A stretch of DNA of 64,000 bases from Solihabitans fulvus. GTDB lineage: Bacteria; Actinomycetota; Actinomycetes; Mycobacteriales; Pseudonocardiaceae. Location of the stretch: NCBI RefSeq assembly GCF_008386585.1, contig NZ_VUOB01000053.1, forward strand, positions 1 to 64,000, in the 5' to 3' direction. The translations under genes were made by a program, and so were the position numbers. The stretch's first letter is position 1, and every line of letters starts with the position of its first letter. Of the stretch, positions 34,003 through 42,705 are shown piece after piece. The notes beneath the pieces were generated by a model. That model had not been told where the DNA came from, did not search any database, and saw only the letters and a program-made list of their open reading frames with translations.

Positions 34003-36312
34003 TCAGGTGCCGGTGATGTGCTCGGGGCGGACGGGGGCGCGCGTCAGCGCGAGGCCCGTCGCCGCCCTGATCGCCGCGACGATCGCCGGCGTTGACGAGA
34101 TGGTGGGTGGTTCGCCGACCCCTCGGATGCCGTACGGCGCATGGGGATCGGCCAGTTCGAGCACGTCGATGCTCATCGGGGGCATGTCGAGCACGGTGGG
34201 GATCAGGTAGTCGGTGAAGGAGGGGTTGCGGATCTTTCCGCCGCTGGTCTGGATCTCCTCCATGACCGCGAGGCCGAGCCCCTGCGCGGAACCTCCCTGG
34301 ATCTGGCCGAGCACGGCCTCCGGGTTGAGCGCCTTGCCGACGTCCTGCGCGCAGTCCAGCTCGACGACCTTCACCAGCCCGAGTTCCACGTCCACGTCGA
34401 CGACGGCGCGGTGCGCCGCGAAGCCGTACTGGACGTGCGCGTTGCCCTGGCCGGTGACGGGGTCGAGAGATTCGGTCGCGCGGTGCCGCCATTCGACGGT
34501 CTCGTCGACGACGTCGTCGCCGAGCACGTCGACGAGGTCGGCCAGCACGCCGTGCAGGTCGGAGACGAGCTTGCCGCCGTGCAGCGACAGCCCGACCGCG
34601 TCGACGCCGAGCTTGCGCGCGGCCAGCTCGAAAAGCCTGCCGCGCACGGTCTGGCACGCCGAGCGGACCGCGCCGCCGGTCACGTAGGTCTGCCGGGACG
34701 CCGATGTGGAGCCGCCGTTGCCGATGGTGGTGTCCATCGGCGCGATGGTGACCCGCTCGACACCAAGCTCGGTGCGCACGATCTGCTGCATGATCGTCAC
34801 CAGGCCCTGGCCCACCTCGCAGGCCGCGGTGTGCGCCAACGCGGACAGCTCGCCGCCGATGACCTGCACCCGCACCCTGGCCGTGGAGAAGTCGTCGTAG
34901 CCCTCGGAGAAGCAGACGTTCTTGATGCCGACGGCGTAGCCGATGCCGCGCACCACGCCCTCGCCGTGCGTGGTGTTGGACGCGCCGCCCGGCATCTCCC
35001 TGATGTCCACCGGCTCGGTGCGGTTGACCGGCGGCAGCGGCTTGTCCTTGACCCGCCGCAACAACTCAGCGACCGGCGCGGCCGAGTCGACCACCTGACC
35101 GGTCGGCATGAGGCTGCCCTCGTGCATCGCATTGCGGATGCGCACCTCGACCGGATCCAGCCCGACCGCCGCGGCCAGCTTGTCCATCTGCGACTCGTAG
35201 GCGAACCCGGCCTGCACCGCGCCGAAGCCGCGCATCGCGCCGCACGGTGGGTTATTGGTGTAGACGCCCCAACAGTCCACGGTCGCGTTCGGCACGTCGT
35301 AGGGCCCGACGCCGAGCGTGGCGGCGTTGGCCACCACGGCCGGCGTGCTGGACGCGTAGGCGCCGCCGTCCAGGTAGATGCGGCACTTGACGTACACCAG
35401 CCGGCCGTCGCGGTCCGCGCCGTGCTCGTAGTACAGCTTGGCCGGGTGCCGGTGCACGTGGCCGTAGAAGGACTCCAGCCGGTTGTAGACCATCTTCACC
35501 GGCTTGCCGGTGTGCAGCGCGAGCAGGCTCGCGTGCACCTGCATGGACAGGTCCTCGCGGCCGCCGAACGCGCCGCCGACGCCCGACAGCGTCAGCCGCA
35601 CCTTGTCCAGCGGCAGGCCGAGCGCCTGGGCGACCTGCTTCTGGTCGACGTGCAGCCACTGCGTCGCCACGTAGAGGTCGATGCCGCCGTCCTCACCGGG
35701 CACCGCGAGCCCGGACTCCGGCCCGAGGAACGCCTGGTCCTGCATGCCGACCTCGTACTCGCCGGTGACCACGACCTCGGCGGTCACCTGCTGGTCCCCG
35801 TGCCGGATCGGCACGTGCCGCACGAGATTTCCGCCAGGGTGCAACGGGGTTCCCCGGCCGTGCGCCGCGTCCTCCATGTCCACCACGGGTTCCAGCACCT
35901 CGTAGTCGACCGCGATGCGCTCCATCGCGCGCCGGGCCGTCTCCGGGTGGTCCGCGCCGACCAGCGCGACCGGCTCGCCCTGGTAGCGGACGACGTCGAC
36001 GGCCAGCACCGGTTGGTCGGGATGCTCGAGGCCGTACAGGTTCTTGCCGGGCACATCCGAGTGCGTGAGCACCGCGTACACCCCCGGCACCTTCAGCGCC
36101 TCGGTGATGTCGATCGACCTGATCCGCGCGTAGGGGTGCGGGCTGCGCAGCGTGGCGCCCCAGATCATGTCCTCGTGCCACAGGTCCGAGGCGTAGGCGA
36201 ACTCACCGCGTACCTTGAGGTTGCCGTCGGGACGCTGTGGGCTCGCGCCGATGCCGCCGGCCACCGACGAGGTCAGGTCGGTCGGCGTGCGTACGGGTGC
36301 GGACTTGCTCAT
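34003..36312 (-). CDS. Xanthine dehydrogenase, molybdopterin-binding subunit
   Basis: 769-aa large subunit that oxidises hypoxanthine/xanthine at the molybdenum centre. It has VRGEFAYASDL at the N terminus, QDQAFLGPESG, GVGGAFGGRED (cofactor contact), GAMRGFGAVQ (substrate Arg region), AACEVGQGLVTIMQQI, and the C-terminal IRGVGEPPTISSTPAIVAAI with the catalytic Glu of the GExP motif. ATG 36312 was chosen; upstream in-frame sequence is Ser/Arg-rich and non-homologous. It is separated by 79 bp from the amidohydrolase gene, and with the [2Fe-2S] and FAD subunits upstream it makes a three-polypeptide enzyme. Confidence 0.94.
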   Translation of the reverse strand: MSKSAPVRTPTDLTSSVAGGIGASPQRPDGNLKVRGEFAYASDLWHEDMIWGATLRSPHPYARIRSIDITEALKVPGVYAVLTHSDVPGKNLYGLEHPDQPVLAVDVVRYQGEPVALVGADHPETARRAMERIAVDYEVLEPVVDMEDAAHGRGTPLHPGGNLVRHVPIRHGDQQVTAEVVVTGEYEVGMQDQAFLGPESGLAVPGEDGGIDLYVATQWLHVDQKQVAQALGLPLDKVRLTLSGVGGAFGGREDLSMQVHASLLALHTGKPVKMVYNRLESFYGHVHRHPAKLYYEHGADRDGRLVYVKCRIYLDGGAYASSTPAVVANAATLGVGPYDVPNATVDCWGVYTNNPPCGAMRGFGAVQAGFAYESQMDKLAAAVGLDPVEVRIRNAMHEGSLMPTGQVVDSAAPVAELLRRVKDKPLPPVNRTEPVDIREMPGGASNTTHGEGVVRGIGYAVGIKNVCFSEGYDDFSTARVRVQVIGGELSALAHTAACEVGQGLVTIMQQIVRTELGVERVTIAPMDTTIGNGGSTSASRQTYVTGGAVRSACQTVRGRLFELAARKLGVDAVGLSLHGGKLVSDLHGVLADLVDVLGDDVVDETVEWRHRATESLDPVTGQGNAHVQYGFAAHRAVVDVDVELGLVKVVELDCAQDVGKALNPEAVLGQIQGGSAQGLGLAVMEEIQTSGGKIRNPSFTDYLIPTVLDMPPMSIDVLELADPHAPYGIRGVGEPPTISSTPAIVAAIRAATGLALTRAPVRPEHITGT

Positions 36313-36391
36313 CGACGTCCTCGCTTCGCTCCGGGCGCCGATGAGGCTCCGAGTGCGCGGTGTTGAATGACTCTCTCGCTCCGCTCGTTCA

Positions 36392-37765
36392 TCAGAGACC
36401 AGCCTTTCCACGCGTCAGTCGGGCGCTCGCGGCGCGCAACCCCGTTGCCAGTTCGGACTCGTCCACGGTGCGCAGCTCGCCGTCGGACACCACGGTTCGC
36501 CCGCCGACCAGCAGCCGCGCGAGCGGCGGGGTCGGGCCGAGCACCAGCGCCGCGACCGGGTCGGCGATGCCGGCGTGCGCGAGGCCGTCCAGCCGCCAGA
36601 CCGCGAGGTCGGCGAGCTTGCCCGGTTCGATCGAGCCGATCTCGGCCTCCCGGCCGAGGCAGCGCGCGCCGCCGACGGTGCCGAGCCACAGGGCCTGCCG
36701 CGCGGTCAACGCCTTGGGGCCGCCGCGTTGCCGAGCCTGCAACAGCGACTGGTGCAGCTCCTCGACCATGCCGCAGGACTCGTTGGACGCGGCGCCGTCC
36801 ACGCCGAGCCCGACGGGCGCGCCGGCGTCCAGCAGGTCGCGCACCGGGGCGATGCCGGAGCCGAGCCGCCCGTTGGAGGTGGGGCAGTGCGCGGCGCCGG
36901 TCCTGGTGGCGCCCAACAGTTTCACGGCGTCGGGCACCAGGTGCACGGTGTGCGCGAGCCAGACGTCGTCGCCGAGCCAACCCAGCTGCTCGGCGTACTC
37001 CGTCGGCGTGCAACCGAACTCGGCGAGGCACTGCTCCTCCTCGTCGAGCGTCTCGGCGAGGTGGGTGTGCAGTCGGACGCCGGTCCGCCTGGCCAGCTCG
37101 GCCGCGCCGGTCATCAGCTCCCGGCTGACCGAGAACGGCGAGCAGGGCCCGACCGCGACGCGGATCCGCGCGTTGGGCGACGAGTCGTGGTAGCGGTGGA
37201 TGGCCTGCTCGGTGGCCAGCAGCGCGGTCTCGGTGTCCTCGACCAGGTTGTCCGGCGGCAGCCCGCCTGCCGAGCGGCCCCGGTCCATGGAGCCGCGCAC
37301 GGCGTGCAGCCGAAGGCCGGTCCGGTGCGCGGCCGAGACGACCGCGTCGAGCTGGTCGCCGCCGTCGGCCGGGAACACGTAGTGGTGGTCCGCCGCCGTC
37401 GTGCAGCCGGTCCTGGCCAGCCAGCCGAGGCCGGCGGCCGCGGCGGCGTGGGTGATCTCGGCGTCCAGCCTGTCCCAGACCGGATACAGCTCCACCAGCC
37501 ACTCGAACAGCGTGCCGTCCTGGGCGAAACCCCTGGTGGCCCACTGGTACAGGTGATGGTGGGTGTTCACGAGTCCCGGCGTGACCAGGCAGCCCGTGCC
37601 GTCGATCCGGGTGTGCGGCCCGACGGACTCGGGCGCGGGACCCGCGCCGACGGCGGTGATCAGGTCACCGTCGACGACGACGTGCCCCGTCGCGTGCTCG
37701 GTGCCGTGCTGGTCGACGGTCGCGATCGCGGCCCCGTCGATCACCAGGCGGTTCGGTGCGGTCAT
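36392..37765 (-). CDS. Amidohydrolase deaminase (8-oxoguanine/guanine deaminase type)
   Basis: 457-aa amidohydrolase-superfamily metal-dependent deaminase. Metal ligands are in NTHHHLYQW (HxH), HTHLAET and AHTVHL, and the catalytic Asp in GVDGAASNES. Overall form matches the 8-oxoguanine deaminase/hydroxydechloroatrazine hydrolase group; the purine-catabolism setting favours an oxidised or N-modified purine, or guanine. ATG 37765 overlaps the iron-sulfur subunit stop (ATGA). Its presence beside a separate CDA-type GuaD suggests the two do not share the same substrate. Confidence 0.88.
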   Translation of the reverse strand: MTAPNRLVIDGAAIATVDQHGTEHATGHVVVDGDLITAVGAGPAPESVGPHTRIDGTGCLVTPGLVNTHHHLYQWATRGFAQDGTLFEWLVELYPVWDRLDAEITHAAAAAGLGWLARTGCTTAADHHYVFPADGGDQLDAVVSAAHRTGLRLHAVRGSMDRGRSAGGLPPDNLVEDTETALLATEQAIHRYHDSSPNARIRVAVGPCSPFSVSRELMTGAAELARRTGVRLHTHLAETLDEEEQCLAEFGCTPTEYAEQLGWLGDDVWLAHTVHLVPDAVKLLGATRTGAAHCPTSNGRLGSGIAPVRDLLDAGAPVGLGVDGAASNESCGMVEELHQSLLQARQRGGPKALTARQALWLGTVGGARCLGREAEIGSIEPGKLADLAVWRLDGLAHAGIADPVAALVLGPTPPLARLLVGGRTVVSDGELRTVDESELATGLRAASARLTRGKAGL

Positions 37766-38244
37766 CGTGCCTCCGCGCCGCTGGCCTGGCGGGTCGCGGC
37801 CAGCCGAACCGCGTCCAGGATCTTCTCGTAACCCGTGCAGCGGCACAGGTTTCCCGCCAGCGCCTCGCGGATCTCCGGGTCGCTCGGCTCGGGCACCCGA
37901 CGCAGCAGGTCGTGCGCCGCGACCACCAGGCCGGGGGTGCAGAAGCCGCACTGCACCGCGCCCGCCTCCACGAACGACCGCTGCACGGGGTCAAGGTCGT
38001 CGCCGGCGGCCAGGCCCTCGACGGTGCGCACCTCGCGCCCCTGGCACTGCCCAGCGGCGACCAGGCAGGCGCACACCGGCACGTCGTCGAGGTAGACCGT
38101 GCAGGAGCCGCACTCGCCCTGCTCGCAGGCGTTCTTCGAACCGGGCAACCCGAGCCGCTCGCGCAGCATGTACAGCAGGCTCTCGCCCTCCCAGACGTCG
38201 TCGGCCTGGCGCTGGTCGCCGTTGATCGTGACGTTCACGCGCAT
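37762..38244 (-). CDS. Xanthine dehydrogenase, [2Fe-2S] subunit
   Basis: 160-aa electron-transfer subunit with two [2Fe-2S] clusters. The plant-type cluster is bound by CEQGECGSC plus a Cys in PVCACL; the second by QCGFCTPG and LCRCTGYEKI. ATG 38244 lies 10 bp inside the upstream FAD-subunit gene, and the stop overlaps the amidohydrolase start. It passes electrons from the molybdenum subunit to the FAD subunit. Confidence 0.95.
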   Translation of the reverse strand: MRVNVTINGDQRQADDVWEGESLLYMLRERLGLPGSKNACEQGECGSCTVYLDDVPVCACLVAAGQCQGREVRTVEGLAAGDDLDPVQRSFVEAGAVQCGFCTPGLVVAAHDLLRRVPEPSDPEIREALAGNLCRCTGYEKILDAVRLAATRQASGAEAR

Positions 38245-39128
38245 GACTGGCTCCTCGTCTCGCCCGTTCCGCAGTAGTCCTGCCATGCCCAACCCAGCGT
38301 CCGCCTGGCCAGCACGGCCAACGCGTGCCGCCGATAGGCCGCGGTGCCCCGCACGTCGTCGATCGGGCTGGCCGCCTCGGCGGCCAACTCGCCGAACCGT
38401 CGCCTCACCGAGTCCAGCAGCGGTTTAGGCGATTCCCACAACCCGGCGTCGGACAGCTCGCCCGCCAGGAACTCCTCGGCGGCCAGCGCGCGCCGGGGCG
38501 TCGGCGCGGCCGACCCGACCGCCGCGCCGACCCTGCCCTGCTCGGGGTGCAGGGCGACGGCGAAGGAGCACACCGCGATGACCATCGCGTTGCGGGTGCC
38601 GACCTTCGAGAACTGTTGCGGCGCGGCGGCAGGCGCGAGGTGCACCGCCGCGATCAGCTCGTCGGGTTCCAGAGCGTTGCGCTTGACGCCGAGGTAGAAC
38701 TCGGCGGCCGGGATCATCCTGGTGCCGCGCACCGAGGCCACCTCGACCTGCGCGTCGCAGGCGAGCAGGACCGGGTGCGTGTCGCCGGCCGGCGACGCGG
38801 CGCCGAGGTTGCCGCCGACGGTGCCGCGGTTGCGGATCTGCGGCGAGCCAACGGTTCGCGACGCCATGGCGAGGCCGGGCAGCCGGTCGCCGAGCTCGTC
38901 GATGATCCGGACGTAGGGCACGCCCGCGCCGACCCGCAGCAGGTTCTCCGATGGAGCCCATTCGGTCAGCTCGGCGATCCTGGTCAGGTCGAGCAGCGCC
39001 GTGGGCCTGCGGTGGTCGAAGTTCAGCTCCACCATCACGTCGGTGCCACCCGCGATCGGCACCACCTCGGGCCGCTCGGCCTTGATGGCCAGCGCCTCGG
39101 CGAAGGTGGAGGGGATCAGAAAGTCCAT
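38235..39128 (-). CDS. Xanthine dehydrogenase, FAD-binding subunit
   Basis: 297-aa FAD subunit of the molybdenum hydroxylase. FAD-contact motifs are PIAGGTDVMVEL near residue 24 and GSPQIRNRGTVGGNLGAASPAGD near 92-114. The C-terminal CO-dehydrogenase-flavoprotein-like domain follows. Start ATG 39128 directly precedes MDFLIPSTFAEAL, a normal start for the family. It overlaps the [2Fe-2S] gene by 10 bp and lies 11 bp after uraH. Confidence 0.94.
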   Translation of the reverse strand: MDFLIPSTFAEALAIKAERPEVVPIAGGTDVMVELNFDHRRPTALLDLTRIAELTEWAPSENLLRVGAGVPYVRIIDELGDRLPGLAMASRTVGSPQIRNRGTVGGNLGAASPAGDTHPVLLACDAQVEVASVRGTRMIPAAEFYLGVKRNALEPDELIAAVHLAPAAAPQQFSKVGTRNAMVIAVCSFAVALHPEQGRVGAAVGSAAPTPRRALAAEEFLAGELSDAGLWESPKPLLDSVRRRFGELAAEAASPIDDVRGTAAYRRHALAVLARRTLGWAWQDYCGTGETRSQSCA

Positions 39129-39139
39129 TGTGGACGCTC

Positions 39140-39475
39140 CTAGCTGCCGCGGTAGGTGGAGTAGGCGAACGGGGACAGCAGCAACGGGACGTGGTGGTGC
39201 TCGGCGGGGTCGGCGACCAGGAACGTCACCACGACCTCGGGGTAGAACGTCGGCGTGCCGGCGGACGCGTGGTAGGCGCCGGTGTCGAAGACCAGCCGGT
39301 GCACCCCGGCGGCGAGCTCGCCGTCCGCCACCCAGTCGCTGAGCCTGCCGTCGATCCCCGTGTGTCCGGCGGCCACCAGCCGAGGGCCGGACTCCTCGAC
39401 CCGCTCCAGCCGGACGGCGAGCCCGACGGCCGGTCGGCCGAGCGCGGCGTCGAGCACGTGCGTGGAGATGCTCAT
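39140..39475 (-). CDS. uraH: 5-hydroxyisourate hydrolase (transthyretin-like)
   Basis: 111-aa transthyretin-related protein that hydrolyses 5-hydroxyisourate to OHCU after urate oxidation. It has the N-terminal STHVLD motif, the RL..G..W region and the hallmark C-terminal tetrapeptide YRGS, with the active-site His residues expected at STH and in HHHVPLLLSPFAYSTYRGS. It is the first gene of the leftward purine operon and is divergent from pucR. Urate oxidase and OHCU decarboxylase are not in the window, so they must be elsewhere. Confidence 0.95.
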   Translation of the reverse strand: MSISTHVLDAALGRPAVGLAVRLERVEESGPRLVAAGHTGIDGRLSDWVADGELAAGVHRLVFDTGAYHASAGTPTFYPEVVVTFLVADPAEHHHVPLLLSPFAYSTYRGS

Positions 39476-39762
39476 GGGCTCACCACCTTCGCCGGCTGAG
39501 CGGCGCGAGGGCCGCCCGCCCGGTACACCTGGGTTCGTCGGTCACAGGCCGTTCTCCTCCATGTTGCTCCGGATTGGTTGCGCCGTCGCGGCCGCGTTGT
39601 TTCCGCCGTTGTGGTGTGAGCCAGTACACAGAGCAGGCACGGTGTGGAGCTAGGGCGCGGAAGCATGAATCAGGTCTGCCTACGGACCGTCATTTTGTGT
39701 TTTCCTACAAACCCCATCGGGTGACTTCGGGTCCCCTGGGGTGAGCGGTACGGGAGGTCGCG
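39476..39762. promoter_or_regulatory. Divergent promoter region uraH/pucR
   Basis: 287 bp, A/T-richer than its flanks near 39690-39720. A short near-palindrome ACGGACCGT (39682-39690) is the only symmetrical element I noticed, and it is too short to call an operator. Both the purine operon and pucR must start here. Confidence 0.5.
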
Positions 39763-41313
39763 ATGCTGCGAGTGCGGACGTTGCTGGAGATGTCGGAGCT
39801 CCGCCTGGTGCTGCGCGCCGGCGACGACCTGCTCGACCGGCCCGTGACCAGGATCTATGGCACCGAGCTGCCCAATCCGAGGCGCTACCTGTCCGGCGGC
39901 GAGCTGGTGCTCAGCGGGCTGCTGTGGCGGGACGGCCCCGAGGACACCGAGCCGTTCGTCGCCGCCCTGGCCGACGCCGGGGTCGCGGCGCTGGCGGCCA
40001 GCGAGACCGACGCCAGGACGATCCCGGAGGACCTGATCGAGGCGTGCCGGCGGCACCGGGTGCCCCTGCTGGAGGTGCCGGTCGACCTGTCCTTCGCCAC
40101 GATCACCGAGCGGGTCGTGTCCGAGATGGCCGCCGAACGGATCGGCGACGCAGGCTCGGTGCTCGGCCGTCACCGCAGGTTGCTCAGCGTGGTCGCCGAG
40201 GGCGGCGGCCTCCAGGCCCTGCTCGCGGCAGGCGCCGTCGAGCTGGGCGCGCGCTGCTGGGTGCTGTCCACCACCGGACGGGTGGTGGCCGGCGTCGGCG
40301 ACGATCCCCCGGTGGAGCAGCGCGCCGGCCTCGTGCGGGAGTTCCTCGTCGCCGACCGGCTGCCGCGCCAGGTGCGCAGAGCCGGCTCGACCCGGATGAC
40401 GCTGCTGCCGGTCACCGAGCGCGCCGGCGGCCGGCTGACCAGCTGGTTCCTGGTGGTCGCCGACGAAGGGGAGCAGCAGGACGCCGGCCTCGACGAGGTC
40501 GCCGCCGAGCTGGCCAGCCTGATCGGGCTGGAGCGGTCGCGGGTGTCGCAGAGCCGGCAGATCGAGAACCGGGCCGCCGGGCCGCTGTTCCGGCTGGTGC
40601 TGTCCGGGGCGGGGGGCCCGGTGGAGATCTCCTCCCGGATCGCCGCCTCCGGGCTCGACGTGGACGAGCCGCTGCGGGTGCTGGCCGCCTCAGCCTCCGA
40701 CCAGCGCCCCGCGTTCACCTCGGCGGTGCTGGAGGAGCTGCTCGCGCACGTGGCGCCGCAGTCGCTGGTCAGCATCGTCGGCGAGGAGGTCTACGCGTTG
40801 GTGCCCGCCGGGCGGCACTGGTCGCCGACCAGCGCCGACGACGTGCGGACGGCGCTGCGGACGCTGGAGCCGGGGCTCGGGTCGACCAGGGTGCTGCTCG
40901 GCATCAGCTCGCCGGCGCCGGCCGCCGGGCTGCGCGGGGCGGTCGAGGAGGCCAGCCACGCCAGGCGCCTCGGCGAGCGGCGGCCCGGCCGAACCTGCGT
41001 CGTTGCCGGCGAGGAGATCGCCCTGCACCAGCTCCTGCTGGCGACGCTGCCGGAGGAGCTGCGCCGGTCGCTGCGCCGCCGCCTGCTCGGGCCGGTGCTG
41101 GACTACGACGCGGAACATGGCTCGGACCTGGTCGGCACGCTGCGGGTGTTCCTGGCCTGCTCCGGCTCGTGGACGGCCGCCGCCGCCAAGCTGCACGTGC
41201 ACGTCAACACCCTGCGGTACCGGGTGCGGCGGGTGGAGGAGCTGCTGGAGGTCGACCTGGCCAGCTTCCCGGAGCGCGTGGACCTCTACCTCGCGCTGGA
41301 GTCCGGCGCCTGA
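39763..41313 (+). CDS. pucR: PucR-family purine-catabolism regulator
   Basis: 516-aa regulator with the N-terminal PucR domain (RVTRIYGTELPNPRRYLSGGELVLSG, residues about 28-125), a middle GGDEF-like/CdaR region and the C-terminal HTH (LRVFLACSGSWTAAAAKLHVHVNTLRYRVRRVEELL, about 465-500). The family senses purine intermediates or nitrogen state and activates ureide/purine genes. ATG 39763 has GGGAGG six bases upstream. Divergence from the uraH-xdh operon makes that operon its obvious target. Confidence 0.92.
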   Translation: MLRVRTLLEMSELRLVLRAGDDLLDRPVTRIYGTELPNPRRYLSGGELVLSGLLWRDGPEDTEPFVAALADAGVAALAASETDARTIPEDLIEACRRHRVPLLEVPVDLSFATITERVVSEMAAERIGDAGSVLGRHRRLLSVVAEGGGLQALLAAGAVELGARCWVLSTTGRVVAGVGDDPPVEQRAGLVREFLVADRLPRQVRRAGSTRMTLLPVTERAGGRLTSWFLVVADEGEQQDAGLDEVAAELASLIGLERSRVSQSRQIENRAAGPLFRLVLSGAGGPVEISSRIAASGLDVDEPLRVLAASASDQRPAFTSAVLEELLAHVAPQSLVSIVGEEVYALVPAGRHWSPTSADDVRTALRTLEPGLGSTRVLLGISSPAPAAGLRGAVEEASHARRLGERRPGRTCVVAGEEIALHQLLLATLPEELRRSLRRRLLGPVLDYDAEHGSDLVGTLRVFLACSGSWTAAAAKLHVHVNTLRYRVRRVEELLEVDLASFPERVDLYLALESGA

Positions 41314-41352
41314 CACTTCGTCCTGGCGGCCAACAACAGGACCCGGCGCGAG

Positions 41353-42510
41353 TCAGCCGGCCACGACCCGCCGCGCGGCCGCCCGACGGGCATACACCAG
41401 GTGCGCGATAGCCTCGGCGGCCAACACCGCGACCGCCGCGACCGGCGGCAGCACGCCGTGCAGCGCGATGACCGCCAGCGGCACCGCGACACCGGGCGCG
41501 GCCCACACCGCGACCTCGCGCGCCGGCCGTCGATAGCGCAACGCGATCACCGCGTGGGTGGCGTGATAGGCGGCCTGCCCGCCGGCCAGCGCCCAGACCG
41601 CGCCGAGCGGCAGGTGCCCGTGGGAGGCGTCGTCGACCGCCGTGCCGAGGCCGGCGGCGAGCACGATGATCGAGGCCACCGCGAAGAAGTGCAGAAACGC
41701 CACCACATCACGGATGAGCGCGAACGAGGATCGCCCGTGCGAGGCCGACAGGGCCCGCTCGACCGACGACGAGCCGAAGTCGAAGTAGGACCACCACAGC
41801 GCGGCGAGCAGGACGAACCCGAGCAGCGCGACCATTGCGGCGGCCGGCGACCAGGCGTGGTCCACGGCCGTGACGAGGCTGATCACCGACTCGCCGAGCA
41901 CGATGATGACGAAGAGCCCGACCCGTTCCACGAGATGGGTGATGTCGAACCTGGCGAACAACAAGGTGTCACCCGCGAGGAGCACCAGCCCGATCTCCAC
42001 CAGCAACGCCAGCGCCCACAGCGCGAACCGCCACGGCGACGGCACGATCGCGGACACGGCCCACAGCAGCCCACTGAGCAAGCAGTAGGTCAGTGGCCGC
42101 CACCGAGCCACCGGCGTGCCAGCCGAGCGAGTAGCCGGCCACCACAACAGAAACAGGACCACCCGAGTTCCGGCGAACCCCAGCGCGTACACGGGCGCGC
42201 GCCCGGCCAACCCCTCGGGAATCGCCACGCTGATCGCGGCAAGGGCCAACATCCCGGCGAGCATCAGCACCCTGGCCCTGACCCCGTCGTTGTCGAAGAG
42301 GTTGCTGTACACCGTGATGTTGATCCACGCCCACCAGGCGGGGAAGAACAGACACAGGAACGCGACGAAAGCACCAGGCCCCGGATCGCCGTGCAGCTGG
42401 TGCGACAGCTGGGCCGCCGCCGCGACGAAGACGAGGTCGAAGAACAGCTCCAACCAACTCGCGTGCCTACCGTCGTGCGATTCGCCCGCCAGTGCGCTGG
42501 ACTCGGTCAT
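41353..42510 (-). CDS. LtrA-family (low temperature requirement A) membrane protein
   Basis: 385-aa membrane protein with about 10-12 hydrophobic segments. It has the family signature WLELFFDLVFVAAAAQLSHQL at residues about 18-38, FPAWWAWINITVYSNLFDNDG, and FVIIVLGESVISLV. Function of the family is poorly known. ATG 42510 (MTESSALAGESHDGRHA) is used; a start further upstream would add an unrelated 56 residues. It is convergent with pucR (39 bp gap) and divergent from the STAND ATPase gene. Confidence 0.88.
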   Translation of the reverse strand: MTESSALAGESHDGRHASWLELFFDLVFVAAAAQLSHQLHGDPGPGAFVAFLCLFFPAWWAWINITVYSNLFDNDGVRARVLMLAGMLALAAISVAIPEGLAGRAPVYALGFAGTRVVLFLLWWPATRSAGTPVARWRPLTYCLLSGLLWAVSAIVPSPWRFALWALALLVEIGLVLLAGDTLLFARFDITHLVERVGLFVIIVLGESVISLVTAVDHAWSPAAAMVALLGFVLLAALWWSYFDFGSSSVERALSASHGRSSFALIRDVVAFLHFFAVASIIVLAAGLGTAVDDASHGHLPLGAVWALAGGQAAYHATHAVIALRYRRPAREVAVWAAPGVAVPLAVIALHGVLPPVAAVAVLAAEAIAHLVYARRAAARRVVAG

Positions 42511-42705
42511 CCCGGCATCCTGCCGCGCTCTACTCCGAGTGGCCCACTGGTGTGGCGAGGAAAGCTGAATATCACACGCATGCATGAATGAATGAGGCCT
42601 CGTTGTCTGAAAGAATCGACATGATCTCTGTGTCGAGATGCAGTGCGGCCGTACTGCGTGGCGCTGCTCGGCACTCATGGTCGAAGGCCGGAGTCGGGGG
42701 ATGAC

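Noticed and set aside
36313..36391. GC-rich repeats (CTCGCTTCGCTCC / CTCGCTCCGCTCG) between two purine genes
   Set aside because: Partly symmetrical REP-like sequence, but too short and irregular to call a mobile or regulatory element.
39682..39690. Short near-palindrome ACGGACCGT as a PucR box
   Set aside because: Only nine bases and not repeated; such symmetry is expected by chance in GC-rich DNA.
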